64,000 bases of DNA from Sphingomonas abaci (GCF_014199625.1 NZ_JACHNY010000001.1:124001-188000), one strand, 5' to 3'; counted from the first letter of the stretch, positions 8,398 to 19,424 are shown. Made by a program: numbers and translations. Notes: generated by a model not told the origin, from the letters alone.

Positions 8398-11300
8398 CGC
8401 GGCATCCACACGCGCACCAGCGACAACAGCTTGTCCACGTCGATCGGCTTGGCCATGTAATCGCTCGCTCCCGCCTCCAGGCAGCGTTCCTGATCGTCCG
8501 GCATCGCCTTGGCGGTCAGCATGATGATCGGCAACTTGGCCCAACGCGGATCCCTGCGGATCTCGCGGGTGGCGGTCAGGCCGTCCATCACCGGCATCAT
8601 CACGTCCATCAGCGCGAGGTCGATCGCGGGTTCGGCGTTTGCCGCGGCCTTGGCCAGCGCATCCAGCGCCTCCTGGCCGTTGCGGGCGATGCGGACGATC
8701 ACGCCGCGTGGCTCCAGCACGCTGGTCAGGGAATAGACATTACGGACGTCGTCCTCAACGATCAACACGCGCCGTCCTTCGAGCACGGCATCGCGACGCC
8801 TGGCGGCCTGGATCATCTCCTGCTGCTCGCTCGGCAGCTCGGACACAATCTGATGAAGAAACAGCGACACCTCGTCCAGCAACCGCTCGGGCGATTTCGC
8901 GCCCTTGATGATGATCGAGCTCGAATAGCGGCGCAGCCTCTGCTCGTCATCGGCGCTGAGGTCGTGGCCGGTATAGACGATCACCGGCGGGAAGCTGTGT
9001 GCGCCATCCTCCTGGCTGAGCGTCTCCAGCAGCGAATAGCCCGACGCATCGGGGAGCGACAGGTCGAGCACCATGCAGTCGAATGTCTGCGCGCGCAGCT
9101 TGTCCAGGCACTCGGCGGCGGTGCTGACGCCGACCGTCTCGACATCGTCCTTCTGGAGGAGGCGGGCGACGGCCTCTCGCTGCACAGGGTCGTCCTCGAC
9201 GATCAGCACGCGGCGCATCCGGCTCGCGGTGCGCTCCTGGAGGTTCTTCAGTACCTCGGCGAGCAGATCACGCTTGATCGGCTTGATGTGATATCCGACC
9301 GCCCCCAGCGACAGGGCCGTCTGGCTCTGGTCGGCCGCCGAGATGACGTGGATCGGAATGTGCCGGGTGGCGTCCTCCTGCTTCAGCCGGTCGAGCACGA
9401 TCAACCCCGACTGGTCGGGCAAGCCGAGATCGAGCACCACGGCACTGGGACGGTAGGTCTGCGCGAGGTGAACCGCCTCGTCGGCGGTGCCGGCGACGAG
9501 GCACTGGAAGCCCAGTTCCCGCGACAGGTCGCAGACGATTGAGGCGAAGACCGGATCGTCCTCGATCACCAGCAAATGGCGACCGCCGGAGATCAGCGAG
9601 TCGCGGTCATCTTCCAACGCCCAGTTGGCCGCCGCAGAGGATCGGCGCGGCGCCGGAGCGGCGGCAGCCGGCGCGGGCTGCGCCAATGGCGTCGCGGGAT
9701 CGGCTTGCGGGACGGGCGTCAGGGGCTGCGCGCGGGCCGCCACCATCGCCGGGTCGTAGCTCGTAGGCAGCGAGAGGGTGAAGATGCTGCCTTCCCCGGG
9801 TCGGCTCTGCAGCGTGATGCCGCCGCCCAGCAACCGGGCGAGCTCGCGCGAGATGGACAGGCCGAGACCGGTGCCACCATAGCGGCGGCTGATCGTTCCG
9901 TCGGCCTGGTGGAACGCCTCGAAGATCATGCGCTGTTTCTCGGGCGAGATGCCGATGCCCGTGTCGCGGACCACGAACGCGATCCGGTCTCCGGCGGCCC
10001 GGACATCAAGCCGCACCGACCCCTTCTCGGTGAACTTGAGCGCGTTCGAGAGCAGGTTCTTGAGGATTTGCTCCAGCCGCATCCGATCGGTCTCGATGCT
10101 GCGCGGGGCTTCCTCGTCGAGCGCGATCGCGAGATCGAGCCCGCGCTGCTTGGCCACAGGCTGGAAAATCTGGCCCAGGTCGTTGCCGATCCTGATCAGG
10201 CTGACCGGCTCGGGGCGGATGTCGACATGGCCCGCCTCGATCTTCGACAGGTCGAGAATGTCGTTGATCAGCGTGAGCAGGTCGTTGCCGGATGCTTCGA
10301 TCGTGCGCGCGAACTTCACCTGTTCGGCGGTAAGGGTGCCAGGCCCATCGTCTCCCAGCAGCTTGGCGAGGATCAGTAACGAATTGAGCGGCGTACGAAG
10401 CTCGTGACTCATATTGGCCAGGAAGTCGCTCTTGTACTGGCTAGCCTGTTCCAACTCGCGCGTCTTCGCCAGCAGCGCCGCGCCGCCGCGTTCCAGTTCG
10501 TCGCGCTGGGTCTCGAGCGCGCGGGCCTGTTCCTCCAGCTGGCTGTTCGTCTGCTCGAGCTCGACTTGCTGCTGTTCCAGCATCGCCTGGGATTCGCGCA
10601 GCGATCGACCCTGCTCCTCCAGTTCCTCGTTGTTGACCTGCAATTCCTCGCTCTGCGTCTGCAGCTCGCTGGCCTGGCGCTGCGTTTCCTCCAGCGCATC
10701 CTGCAGACGGCTGCGGAACCGGGCCGATCGCAGTGCGACGCCGATCACCGGCGACACCCGCTCCAGCAGCTCCACCATCAGCGGTTCGGTCGCCTCAAAG
10801 AAGCCCAGCTCCAGCACCGCATTGACGACCTCGTCCGCCTTGGCGGGCACGATCAGCAAATGACGGGGCTTGTCGCTGCCAAGGGCGGAGCCGATCTTCA
10901 GATACCGGTCGGGAACATCGTTGAGCTGAACCGGGGCGCCCTCGGCCGCCACGCGGCCGAGGAGCCCTTCGCGAAGGTTGAAGCCCGCCGGCACATCGGC
11001 ATCATTTGGAACCCCCAGCGTGGCGACGCGGCGGAACTCGCCTGCTTCACCCTTGAACAACGCGCCGGCCTGGAAGTGGAGCTTGTCGGCCAGATACCCG
11101 AGCACCGCGTCGGCGATCTCCTCGACCGACCGGTCGCCGCGCACAGCGGCGGAGATGCCAAGCAGGCCGTCCTGCAACCAATCCTCTCGGGCGCGCGCGC
11201 GCTGGTTGCGGCGGACAAGGACGAAGATCAGCAGGGTCAGCGCCGCGCCGATCAGGCTGGAAACCAGACCGCTGGCGATCGCCGCCCGCGACGCGATGGC

Positions 11301-11849
11301 CATCTCGGCGAGGCGCTCCTTGCGAAGGCGACCTTCCTCCTGCGCCATCGCGGCAAGCTGCGCGCGGATCGCATCCATGCTGATCTTGCCGCGATCCGTG
11401 TCGACGATTGCCAACGCCGCAGCCAGCCCCCGCGCCCGGCGCGCATCGATCGTCTCACGCAATTCGTCCAGCTTGGCACCGACGTGACGCCGGAGCTGCG
11501 TGACATTGCCCTGCTGCACGTCGTTGTCGCTGATCAGATCCCGCAGGTGATCCAGCTTGGCGCCGAGCGTCTGGGTGGCGTTGCTATAGGGTTCGAGATA
11601 GCTTGGTATGCCGGTGAGCAGGTAGCCGCGCTGACCGGTTTCGGCGTCCTGCACGCTGGATAGCAGTTCGTCGAGCGCGATCAGCACCTTGTGGCTATGC
11701 CGGATGGCGGCATCGCTCGCCTTGAGCGCTACGATGTTGCGATAGGCGAGCGTTCCGCTCAGCAGGAAGAACGCCAGACCGACGATCAGCCCGATCGTCG
11801 TCCAAGCGGAACGCCCACCGGAGCTATCCAACATGTTCCGGCGCTTCAT
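8394..11849 (-). CDS. CHASE3-GAF hybrid sensor histidine kinase with three C-terminal receivers
   Basis: 1151 residues. N-terminal membrane segment (about 18-36), periplasmic CHASE3-like helical domain with the DAETGQRGYLLTG signature, a second membrane segment near 190-212, then a GAF domain (about 230-380). A long Glu/Gln-rich coiled coil (about 385-470) leads into HisKA with H482 in SHELRTP and HATPase_c (NALKFTEKG, DTGIGIS, GGTGLGLSIS). Three receiver domains follow, starting near 757, 877 and 1025, with phospho-acceptor aspartates in VVLDLGLPD, MVLDLSLPD and ALMDVMMP. An Ala/Pro-rich linker separates kinase and receivers. It is the first gene of the operon with CheR, CheB and a receiver-kinase, and presumably feeds them phosphate. 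Divergent from the S9 peptidase at 12181. Confidence 0.93.
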   Translation of the reverse strand: MKRRNMLDSSGGRSAWTTIGLIVGLAFFLLSGTLAYRNIVALKASDAAIRHSHKVLIALDELLSSVQDAETGQRGYLLTGIPSYLEPYSNATQTLGAKLDHLRDLISDNDVQQGNVTQLRRHVGAKLDELRETIDARRARGLAAALAIVDTDRGKISMDAIRAQLAAMAQEEGRLRKERLAEMAIASRAAIASGLVSSLIGAALTLLIFVLVRRNQRARAREDWLQDGLLGISAAVRGDRSVEEIADAVLGYLADKLHFQAGALFKGEAGEFRRVATLGVPNDADVPAGFNLREGLLGRVAAEGAPVQLNDVPDRYLKIGSALGSDKPRHLLIVPAKADEVVNAVLELGFFEATEPLMVELLERVSPVIGVALRSARFRSRLQDALEETQRQASELQTQSEELQVNNEELEEQGRSLRESQAMLEQQQVELEQTNSQLEEQARALETQRDELERGGAALLAKTRELEQASQYKSDFLANMSHELRTPLNSLLILAKLLGDDGPGTLTAEQVKFARTIEASGNDLLTLINDILDLSKIEAGHVDIRPEPVSLIRIGNDLGQIFQPVAKQRGLDLAIALDEEAPRSIETDRMRLEQILKNLLSNALKFTEKGSVRLDVRAAGDRIAFVVRDTGIGISPEKQRMIFEAFHQADGTISRRYGGTGLGLSISRELARLLGGGITLQSRPGEGSIFTLSLPTSYDPAMVAARAQPLTPVPQADPATPLAQPAPAAAAPAPRRSSAAANWALEDDRDSLISGGRHLLVIEDDPVFASIVCDLSRELGFQCLVAGTADEAVHLAQTYRPSAVVLDLGLPDQSGLIVLDRLKQEDATRHIPIHVISAADQSQTALSLGAVGYHIKPIKRDLLAEVLKNLQERTASRMRRVLIVEDDPVQREAVARLLQKDDVETVGVSTAAECLDKLRAQTFDCMVLDLSLPDASGYSLLETLSQEDGAHSFPPVIVYTGHDLSADDEQRLRRYSSSIIIKGAKSPERLLDEVSLFLHQIVSELPSEQQEMIQAARRRDAVLEGRRVLIVEDDVRNVYSLTSVLEPRGVIVRIARNGQEALDALAKAAANAEPAIDLALMDVMMPVMDGLTATREIRRDPRWAKLPIIMLTAKAMPDDQERCLEAGASDYMAKPIDVDKLLSLVRVWMPR

Positions 11850-12180
11850 GCACTATTATCCCCGCTGAACTTAGCGCTTCGCATACCGCGCCTCGAAAGG
11901 AGAGCAAGAGCCCACACCCCACAGGCCAGCGACGAGTGTTCCGCGCGCCCAGGTCCGCAGTCGCGCCCCACTGCCCCCGACCGGTCCCGTCGACACGAAC
12001 CGGTCGTGGTTGCCCGCCGGTCCTTTCCACTCTCCCGCTCTCCGCCGCCGAGCCCCTCCCGACATGGCCGCGAGTATAATGTACCAGCCGCACGATCGAA
12101 GGGGGGATCCGGCGGAAACCACTGGCCGGCGTGGTACGCCCGTGCCACATGAACATCCCTTCTATTGCAAGGGATAACGA
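11850..12180. promoter_or_regulatory. Divergent intergenic region between sensor kinase operon and S9 peptidase
   Basis: 331 bases containing the start regions of two opposite transcripts. AAGGGA six bases before the ATG at 12181 is a clear ribosome site for the peptidase; GGGGAT precedes the kinase start at 11849. I see no convincing -35/-10 pair or operator. Confidence 0.35.
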
Positions 12181-14625
12181 ATGCGCGCTGGTGCCTGCCT
12201 GATCACTCTCCTGCTGACCACCAGCGCTACCGCCCAGACGGTCGGCACCACGTATCACCGTGCGCCCGATGCCATCGCCAAGGCGCTGGAGGCGCCGCCC
12301 ACTCCCGCCGTGGCGGTGAGCCCCGACCATCGCACGCTCGCCATCCTCGATCGCGAGACCCTGCCGTCGATCGCCGCGCTCTCCAAGCCGATCCTGCGCC
12401 TGGGCGGCTATCGCATCGATCCGGCGACCAACGGCCAGGCCGAGGTCCGCATGCAGTGGCTGAACGGGCTGTGCTTCAAGGATGTGGCGAGCGGACGGAC
12501 GGTCGGGGTCCGGCTGCCTGCGGGAATGCGCTTCGCCGCGCCGGCGTGGTCGCCCGATGGCCGCCATGTGGCCTTTTATGCGCAGGAACCCGAGGGTCTG
12601 TCGCTTTGGATCGCCGAGCGGGACGGGAGCGCGCGCGCCGTTGCCAAGCGGCTGAACGGAAGCTTCGGCACCCCGTTCGCCTGGACGCCCGACAGCCAGG
12701 CGCTGATCGCCTACACCGTCCCCGCCGGCCGAGGCGCCGCACCGGTCGCGGCGACCACGCCGACCGGGCCGATCGTGCAGGACAGCAACGGCCGCGCCTC
12801 GGCCGCCCGCACCTATGAGGATCTGCTGGGCGACGCGCACGACGAGGCGCTGTTCGACCATTATTTCACCGGCCAGCTCGTCCGCGTCGCGCTGGACGGG
12901 ACCGTGCGACCGATTGGAACACCAGGGCTCGTCACCGCTTTCAGCGTATCGCCCGATGGCCGCTATCTGCTGACCGAGCGGGTGAAACGACCCTATTCCT
13001 ATCTGCTGCCCGCGCGCTTCTTTCCCACCGAGGTCGCGGTGTCGACGATCGACGGCAAACCGGTGAAGATGCTGGCCGACCGTCCGCTGGCCGACGACCT
13101 GCCGGTCGACTTCGATGCGGCTGTGAAAGGCCCGCGCGAGGCGGAATGGCGGTCCGATGCGCCCGCGACGCTCGTCTGGGTCGAAACGCTCGACGGCGGC
13201 AATCCCCGCGCCAAGATCGCGTTCCACGACAAGCTGATGATGCAGGCCGCCCCCTTCGACGCCGCGCCGGTCGAGCTGGCCAGAACGCCGGCCCGCTATG
13301 CGACGACGATGTGGGGCGATGACGGCTTTGCGATGGTCGTCGACCGCGAATGGCGGTCGCGCACCGAGCACCGCCAGGCCATCGTCCCGTCGCGACCGGG
13401 CGAGAGCCGGATGCTGCTCACCCGCAACTATCAGGACCAATATGGCGACCCTGGTCGTCCGATCCTGGAGGACAATGCGGCGGGCAAGCCGGTGATGCGC
13501 TTCACGCCCCGGCACGACGGCGTCTATGTGACCGGCGACGGCGCGACGAAGGCCGGCGCCTTCCCCTTCCTGGCGACCTTGCCGCTGGCCGGGGGCAAGC
13601 AGACCCGGCTGTGGACGGCCAAGCCGCCTTATTACGAGCCCGTGGTGACGTTGCTCGACGACGCCGCGCAACGGCTGCTCACCCGCCGCGAGAGCGCCAC
13701 GCTCGCGCCCAATTACGTGATCCGCAGCGTCAAGGACGGTCGGGCCCGGGCGGTCACCGCCTTTGCCGATCCGGCCCCGGTGTTCGCGGGCGTGACCCAG
13801 CGGACCATCACCTATGCCCGTGCGGACGGGGTGCCGCTGTCGGGAACGCTGTACCTGCCCGCAGGCTACGACGCCCGGCGCGACGGCCCCCTGCCCACGC
13901 TCCTCTGGGCCTATCCCGCCGAATATACCGATGCCAGGGTCGCCGGACAGACGGTCGACCAGGGCAATCGCTTCGTTCGCCCACGGGGCATCAGCCACCT
14001 GTTCCTGCTGACCCAGGGCTATGCGATCCTCGACAACCCGGCGATGCCGATCATCGGCGAAGGCGGCGCGGAGGCCAACGACACCTATGTCAAGCAGCTG
14101 CGCGAGGATGCGCAGGCGGCCGTCGACGCGGTGGTGAAGCTCGGCGTCGGCGACCGCGACCGGATGGCGGTGGGCGGCCACAGCTATGGCGCGTTCATGA
14201 CCGCCAACCTGCTGGCGCATACCGACCTGTTCCGTGCCGGCATCGCCCGGTCGGGCGCCTATAATCGCACGCTGACCCCGTTCGGCTTCCAGGCCGAGCA
14301 GCGCACCTATTGGCAGGCGACGCCCACCTATACGGAGATGAGCCCCTTCACCTATGCCGACCGGATCAAGGCGCCGATCCTGCTGATCCATGGCGGTGCC
14401 GACGATAACAGCGGCACCTTCCCGATCCAGTCCGAGCGCATGTATGCCGCGCTGAAGGGCAATGGCGCGACCGTCCGCTATGTCGTCCTGCCCAACGAGC
14501 CGCATGGCTACCGGGCGCTGGAATCGACCGAGGAGACGCTGTGGCAGATGACAGACTGGCTCGACCGTCACGTCAAGCCGAAGCCAGCGGCCTTGGCGTC
14601 GGCGGGACCATCACGCCCTGACTGA
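12181..14625 (+). CDS. Prolyl-oligopeptidase-family (S9) serine peptidase, secreted, glutamyl-endopeptidase-like
   Basis: 814 residues. Signal peptide MRAGACLITLLLTTSATAQ. The N-terminal two thirds have WD-like beta-propeller repeats (PAWSPDGRHVAFYA, FSVSPDGRYLLTE), and the C-terminal alpha/beta-hydrolase domain carries the triad: S668 in GGHSYGAF, an aspartate at 741/742 in GGADDNSG, and H775 in NEPHGY. The GHSYGAFMTANLLAHT block resembles the plant chloroplast glutamyl endopeptidase branch of S9 rather than dipeptidyl-peptidase IV. Likely a periplasmic or outer-membrane-associated peptidase acting on short peptides. It stands alone as a transcription unit. Confidence 0.88.
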   Translation: MRAGACLITLLLTTSATAQTVGTTYHRAPDAIAKALEAPPTPAVAVSPDHRTLAILDRETLPSIAALSKPILRLGGYRIDPATNGQAEVRMQWLNGLCFKDVASGRTVGVRLPAGMRFAAPAWSPDGRHVAFYAQEPEGLSLWIAERDGSARAVAKRLNGSFGTPFAWTPDSQALIAYTVPAGRGAAPVAATTPTGPIVQDSNGRASAARTYEDLLGDAHDEALFDHYFTGQLVRVALDGTVRPIGTPGLVTAFSVSPDGRYLLTERVKRPYSYLLPARFFPTEVAVSTIDGKPVKMLADRPLADDLPVDFDAAVKGPREAEWRSDAPATLVWVETLDGGNPRAKIAFHDKLMMQAAPFDAAPVELARTPARYATTMWGDDGFAMVVDREWRSRTEHRQAIVPSRPGESRMLLTRNYQDQYGDPGRPILEDNAAGKPVMRFTPRHDGVYVTGDGATKAGAFPFLATLPLAGGKQTRLWTAKPPYYEPVVTLLDDAAQRLLTRRESATLAPNYVIRSVKDGRARAVTAFADPAPVFAGVTQRTITYARADGVPLSGTLYLPAGYDARRDGPLPTLLWAYPAEYTDARVAGQTVDQGNRFVRPRGISHLFLLTQGYAILDNPAMPIIGEGGAEANDTYVKQLREDAQAAVDAVVKLGVGDRDRMAVGGHSYGAFMTANLLAHTDLFRAGIARSGAYNRTLTPFGFQAEQRTYWQATPTYTEMSPFTYADRIKAPILLIHGGADDNSGTFPIQSERMYAALKGNGATVRYVVLPNEPHGYRALESTEETLWQMTDWLDRHVKPKPAALASAGPSRPD

Positions 14626-14790
14626 CGAGCGCCCGATGGAGACGGCCCACCGTTGCCACGCTTCGTGTCACTTCGTGGGCATCTCTGGAGACGCCGCTGC
14701 TTTTGGTTCTGATTTCAGCGTCGTAGCCCTGGCGTTAACTATTTAGAGAGACCCCCCCTGCCATGCGCGCCGAATGGTGGGAGGATTATC

Positions 14791-15309
14791 GTGATCAAAG
14801 CTTGGATATGGAGCTGCAGCGCAGTGGCGCTGAGCAGCGCCGCGCCGCTGTCGGCCGAACTGAACGTTCCGATCGCCGCGCGAGTGGTCTCTTTCCTCCA
14901 GCCGCCCCCCAGTGGCACGATGGCGGCCGCCATTTTGTTCGAGCCCGGCAATGCCGCCTCGGAGGCGGAAGCGAACGCCATCGAGCGCGCCGTCGGCAAC
15001 GGTCTGGTCGCGGGTCGTAGCGCGATCCGAGCGCGTCGGGTCCCGATCGGGGCGATGGGGGCGTTGAGCGGCTATCACGTGGCGTTCGTGACGGCAGGCC
15101 TGCGTCCCGAACAGGGGGACATCGCTGCTGCTGCTGCGAAGTCTTCGGTGTTGACGATCTCGTCGGACGCGGCCTGCGTGCAGGCGGCACGCTGCGTCGT
15201 GGGCATCAGCACCGTGCCGAAAACGCAAATCACCGTCAGCAAGGCCGCGGCTCGCGCCTCCAACATCCGCTTCGGATCGGCATTCCTCATGCTGGTCAAG
15301 GAAATCTGA
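14791..15309 (+). CDS. Small periplasmic protein, YfiR/HmsC-like (DUF4154)
   Basis: 172 residues from a GTG at 14791 with a GGGAGGA ribosome site six bases upstream. An N-terminal signal peptide (SAAPLSA) is followed by a compact domain. The C-terminal half has VLTISSDAACVQAARCVVGI and ends KAAARASNIRFGSAFLMLVKEI. A cysteine pair and a final helix of this kind are how YfiR-family proteins end; those proteins bind the periplasmic domain of a cyclase and hold it inactive. The family call is by pattern only. The context fits: the same operon encodes a TonB-dependent receptor, a methyl-accepting protein and a c-di-GMP enzyme. The gap to the next gene is two bases. Confidence 0.55.
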   Translation: MIKAWIWSCSAVALSSAAPLSAELNVPIAARVVSFLQPPPSGTMAAAILFEPGNAASEAEANAIERAVGNGLVAGRSAIRARRVPIGAMGALSGYHVAFVTAGLRPEQGDIAAAAAKSSVLTISSDAACVQAARCVVGISTVPKTQITVSKAAARASNIRFGSAFLMLVKEI

Positions 15310-15311
15310 TC

Positions 15312-17351
15312 ATGTCGGCGATGACCCGCGCACCTCTGCTCCGCTCGCTGCTTGCGGCTTCTACCCTTCTGGCGCCGGCTGCCGTGAAGGCGCAGGCGAT
15401 CGACTATCAGGCATTGCAGGAGACGATCGGCGAGCCGGTGACCACCAGCGTGACCGGCAAACCCCAGCGCGCATCCGAGCTGCCTGCATCGGCGATCATC
15501 ATCACCCGTGACGACATCGCCAAGTCCCCCGCGCGCGACGTTCCGGGCCTGCTCAAGGCCTATGCGGGCATCGACGTGAACCGCTGGACCGCCGGTCAGA
15601 CCGATGTCGCCGTCCGCGGTGGGGTGCAAACCTATAACGCCAGGCTGCTGGTGCTGGTCGATGGACGCCAGGTCTATCTCGATCACTACGGCATGACCGA
15701 CTGGAATCTGCTGAGCGTCCAGTTGGAGGAAATCCAGCAGATCGAACTGGTCCGCGGCCCCGCCAATGCCCTGTACGGCTTCAACGCGGCAAGCGGCGTG
15801 GTCAACATCGTCACGCGCCGCGGTGGGCAGGCCCCGTCCGCCGTGGCAACGGCCGAACTGGGCAACCACGGCATCAGCAAGATTTCCGGTTCGCTCCTGC
15901 TTCCGGTCACCTCGACGATCGGGCTGAAGCTCGCGGGCGCGCGCGCGCGCGAAGACGAGCGCTCGATACCCACCACATTGCTGACGCCGGCGATGATCAA
16001 TTCCGTCGCAAGCAACCAGATCACGGCCGATCTGACCGCGGCGCTGGGCGGCATGGACCTGACGCTTGGCGGCGGGCATGCCGACAATCGTCAGATCGAA
16101 TATCTTCCCAGCCAGCTGCTGTCGAACCAGCACTTCCGCAGCGACACCATGCACGGCTTCATGACCCGGGACACGGATTGGGGCGGGCTGACGCTGGGCG
16201 GCTACGTCAACTGGCTGGACGCGGACTATGGCGTCGGGGCCGTGCCGGATGCGACGGCGCCGATCACGTTCAAGAACCGCATCATCGTCGCCCAGGCCTC
16301 GTCCCTGATCCGGTTGAGCGCCGCGGATACGCTGCGGGTCGGAACCGAGTACCGCAACAACCGGCTGCGATCGGACTATCAGTTCTCCGACCGGATCTCG
16401 TATGACGTGGCATCCGCCAATGCGATGCTCGACCTGCATCCGCTGGAGCAGGTCTCGCTGACGGCGGCGGGGCGTCTCGACCGGCTATGGCTCCACCAGT
16501 CCGGCGAGATTGCGCAACCCGCCTATGACGATCCCGCCGCCTTTTCCCGAGCCTTCACGCGCTTCAGCTTCAATGCGGCGGTCCTCGTCCATACTGGGGC
16601 CGAGGGCTTGCTGCGCATCAATGGCGGTCGAGGATACCAGCTGCCTTCGCTGGTCGATTTCGGCATCCGGTTGCCGATCATCACGCCGTCCCCCGTCCCC
16701 ATCTATGTCGCGGGGTCGCCCCGCACCAACCCGGTGGCGGTCTGGAGCGGCGAGATCGGCTATTCGCACCCGGCGGGCCCCGTTCGGCTGGAGGCGACGG
16801 CGTTTGTCACCCGCACCAAGAACGCCATTGCGTCGCCCGGCGACGGATTGCAGACCGAACTCTTCCTCTCCCCGGCGCCATCCCTCGTGGCCCGGTTCCA
16901 GGCAGTCGGCGACTTCACCACTTATGGCACCGAACTTGCCGCATCGGGCCAACTTGCCACGCTCGTCTGGCGGGCGAACTACACCTGGACCCATAGCGAC
17001 GACCAGCTCGGCGGAACGGCGCTCCCGATCCCCTTCGCCTTGTCACCCGCATCGACCACGCCCACGCACAAGGCGAATCTCACCCTGACCTACACGACGG
17101 GTCGTGCGTCGCTCAGCGGCGCCGCGCGATACACGTCCGCCACCCGGCAATTCGCGTTCTCCACCAGTCCGCAACTGCTGCTCTATCCCGTCGACGCCGC
17201 CGTCGCCGTGGATGGACGGGCCGCGTTCCACCTGACGCAAGCGGTCGAGCTGTTCGTGGCTGGCGAGAACCTGACGCTGGCGCGCGGCGCCGCGGTCTCT
17301 CCCATTCCGGCGGATCGCCGGGTGCGTGCGGGACTACGCCTTGCCCTCTAA
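15312..17351 (+). CDS. TonB-dependent receptor in the c-di-GMP signalling operon
   Basis: 679 residues with a signal peptide (APAAVKAQ). The plug domain contains [42 protein letters not shown] and [29 protein letters not shown], all standard plug motifs; the rest is a beta-barrel ending VRAGLRLAL. There is no STN domain. At about 680 residues it is small for the class and resembles vitamin B12/colicin-type receptors that often pair with YfiR-like proteins. The ligand is unknown. The gene follows the YfiR-like gene by two bases and its end overlaps the start of the methyl-accepting protein gene by 26 bases. Confidence 0.9.
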   Translation: MSAMTRAPLLRSLLAASTLLAPAAVKAQAIDYQALQETIGEPVTTSVTGKPQRASELPASAIIITRDDIAKSPARDVPGLLKAYAGIDVNRWTAGQTDVAVRGGVQTYNARLLVLVDGRQVYLDHYGMTDWNLLSVQLEEIQQIELVRGPANALYGFNAASGVVNIVTRRGGQAPSAVATAELGNHGISKISGSLLLPVTSTIGLKLAGARAREDERSIPTTLLTPAMINSVASNQITADLTAALGGMDLTLGGGHADNRQIEYLPSQLLSNQHFRSDTMHGFMTRDTDWGGLTLGGYVNWLDADYGVGAVPDATAPITFKNRIIVAQASSLIRLSAADTLRVGTEYRNNRLRSDYQFSDRISYDVASANAMLDLHPLEQVSLTAAGRLDRLWLHQSGEIAQPAYDDPAAFSRAFTRFSFNAAVLVHTGAEGLLRINGGRGYQLPSLVDFGIRLPIITPSPVPIYVAGSPRTNPVAVWSGEIGYSHPAGPVRLEATAFVTRTKNAIASPGDGLQTELFLSPAPSLVARFQAVGDFTTYGTELAASGQLATLVWRANYTWTHSDDQLGGTALPIPFALSPASTTPTHKANLTLTYTTGRASLSGAARYTSATRQFAFSTSPQLLLYPVDAAVAVDGRAAFHLTQAVELFVAGENLTLARGAAVSPIPADRRVRAGLRLAL

Positions 17352-19284
17352 GCGCCTTTGGCAGACGACCCGGCGGCTCGAACGCTGGTGGAGCATCGGC
17401 GGCCGTGGCAGGCAGCGGTCGACGCTTGCCGCCCGCTTTGAGCAACGACTGCGGCTGGCCGATCGATCGATCACGCACAAGGTCGCAGCGACGCCGGCCA
17501 TCATGCTCGTCCTGTTCGTTGCGATGGCGCTGGCCAGCACCGCCGCCTTGCTGTTCGCGAACCAACGAATTGATCACATCGTCAACCGTGACATGCGCGA
17601 CATCGGCGCGTTGAACAGCATCACGCAGCGCTTCGACGCGGCGAACCTCAGCGTCTATCACCTGCTGGTCACCAAGGCGGCGACGCCTGCCTTGATGATC
17701 GACCGACAGGTCGCGTCCATCCACCATGACCTTGCGGGCGTGCGCGGCGACCTGCTGGCCTTTCAGCGCACCCACCGTGCTCAGGCGGCATCGTTGCAAC
17801 CTGCGATCGCGGAGCTGGAGCGCTACACGGCCACCGTGGATGTACTGACCTCGATGCTGAGTATCGACTTCGCCAGCACGGCCGCGATGATCGATCCTTT
17901 CCGCCTCAACGCGCACCGGATCGACGCGCAGATCCGCCATGTCGCCGCTGGCGGGATCGGGCGCGCGGAAGAGCGGGCCAAGGGCGCATTGTTCGCCACC
18001 CGTCTCACCATCGCCATGCTGCTGCTCGCGCTGGTGGTCAGCGTCGCGATGAGCGTCGCATTGGCCTATGTGGTCGGACGATCGATCGTCTCGTCCATCA
18101 CAAGCATCGCTGCCGCGACCGAAGCGGTGTTGGATGACCGAGACGTCGACTTTGTCGAACTGGAACGCCGCGATGAGCTTGGACTGGTCGTCACCGCCCT
18201 GGCCTCGTTCCAGACCGAGCGGACGACGGCAAGGCTGGTCGCGCACGAGGCGGAGGCGATGCGGAGACAGGCACGGGAGCAGACGGAGCGTCAGACCGCT
18301 GCCATCGCTTCGGTTCGGGAGCAGGCGCGCCTGGATCGCGAGGCCACGCTCACCCGGCTCGCCGCGGCGTTCGAACGTCAGGTGACCGGTATCATCCGCA
18401 ACGCGCAGGATGCCATGACCCATCTTGAGACGAATGCGGTCACGCTGCGCGGCGCTATCACCAACAGCCGTGATCTCGCGATGAAGGTCGACGCGATCTC
18501 GAAAAGCTTCGCCAGCGAGATGATCGAGGCCGGTCAGGAAACCCACTCGCTGGCCCGAGCCTTCGACGACATCGACCGTGAGATCACCGACACCAGCCTT
18601 GCGGCCAAGTCGATCAGCGAACACGCGCGGGATGCGCGTGAAACGGTCGCCCTGTCGCAACTGCAGGCCGATAGCATAGAGCAGATCGTCGGCGTGATCA
18701 CAGCGATCGCCAAGCAGACGAACCTGCTGGCGCTGAACGCGACGATCGAGTCCGCACGGGTCGGTCCCGTCGGCGCCGGCTTTGCCGTTGTGGCGGCCGA
18801 GGTGAAGACGCTGGCGTCGCAAACCGGTGACAGCGCCGGCGACGTCCGGGGCAAGATCGAGGCTGTGCAAGGACAAATCCGCTCGGTCGTCGCCAGCACG
18901 AAGAGCCTGAGCAGCCTGATCGACAGCATGAACGACGGTGCCGGCCGCGTGGCGGCCATGTCGCGCGGGCAAACCAGTGCGATCGAGCAACTCAATGCCC
19001 GGATCAGCGCGGTCGAGGAGCGCAGCCAGGTGCTGGCCGAAACCGGCGTGGAGATCCGCACATCAGCCGACTCGAATCTTGTCTCCGTGCAACAGGTTCA
19101 GGAAACAGCTGAAACGCTCAGGCAGACGCTCGAATCGCTTGCACTGGACGCTCAGCGCTTCACCAGCGACTTGCTTCATGGCGAGCAGCCGGCAGACACA
19201 TGGTCACGGCCGGTCGATGCGGTGGAAGAGCGCCGCGCGGTTTCAGGTCCGTCCACGTTCGCCGTTGCCGGCACCAAGCCGTAG
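17326..19284 (+). CDS. Methyl-accepting chemotaxis-type transducer with altered hairpin tip
   Basis: 652 residues from a GTG at 17326 overlapping the receptor gene; a TTG at 17341 is an alternative. The cytoplasmic N-terminus is basic, followed by membrane segment 1 (about 58-78), a periplasmic helical domain, membrane segment 2 (about 226-250), HAMP (about 250-300) and a long cytoplasmic coiled coil. The signalling tip near residue 475 reads [26 protein letters not shown]. Canonical receptors have EAARAGExGRGFAVVA there, so the conserved Glu is Pro and the Arg after it is Ala. This raises doubt about standard CheA/CheW coupling. Given its operon with a GGDEF-EAL-PilZ protein, it may signal to that protein instead (inference). 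Confidence 0.85.
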   Translation: MRDYALPSKRLWQTTRRLERWWSIGGRGRQRSTLAARFEQRLRLADRSITHKVAATPAIMLVLFVAMALASTAALLFANQRIDHIVNRDMRDIGALNSITQRFDAANLSVYHLLVTKAATPALMIDRQVASIHHDLAGVRGDLLAFQRTHRAQAASLQPAIAELERYTATVDVLTSMLSIDFASTAAMIDPFRLNAHRIDAQIRHVAAGGIGRAEERAKGALFATRLTIAMLLLALVVSVAMSVALAYVVGRSIVSSITSIAAATEAVLDDRDVDFVELERRDELGLVVTALASFQTERTTARLVAHEAEAMRRQAREQTERQTAAIASVREQARLDREATLTRLAAAFERQVTGIIRNAQDAMTHLETNAVTLRGAITNSRDLAMKVDAISKSFASEMIEAGQETHSLARAFDDIDREITDTSLAAKSISEHARDARETVALSQLQADSIEQIVGVITAIAKQTNLLALNATIESARVGPVGAGFAVVAAEVKTLASQTGDSAGDVRGKIEAVQGQIRSVVASTKSLSSLIDSMNDGAGRVAAMSRGQTSAIEQLNARISAVEERSQVLAETGVEIRTSADSNLVSVQQVQETAETLRQTLESLALDAQRFTSDLLHGEQPADTWSRPVDAVEERRAVSGPSTFAVAGTKP

Positions 19285-19424
19285 TCGGCACGCGACGACG
19301 CGGAGGACCAATCGCACTCACCCGGCTTGGGACGGCTTCCGACGCAATCGTGACGGGGCGAAATCCCTAGGTCCCTGCGCCAGCCGTAAACGTCCTGCTA
19401 ACGAACGATCACTACCTCTGGACC

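Noticed and set aside
11824..14571. Minus-strand open frame of 915 codons opposite the S9 peptidase
   Set aside because: Shadow frame of the same kind; no motif, no ribosome site, and the plus strand carries an intact catalytic triad.
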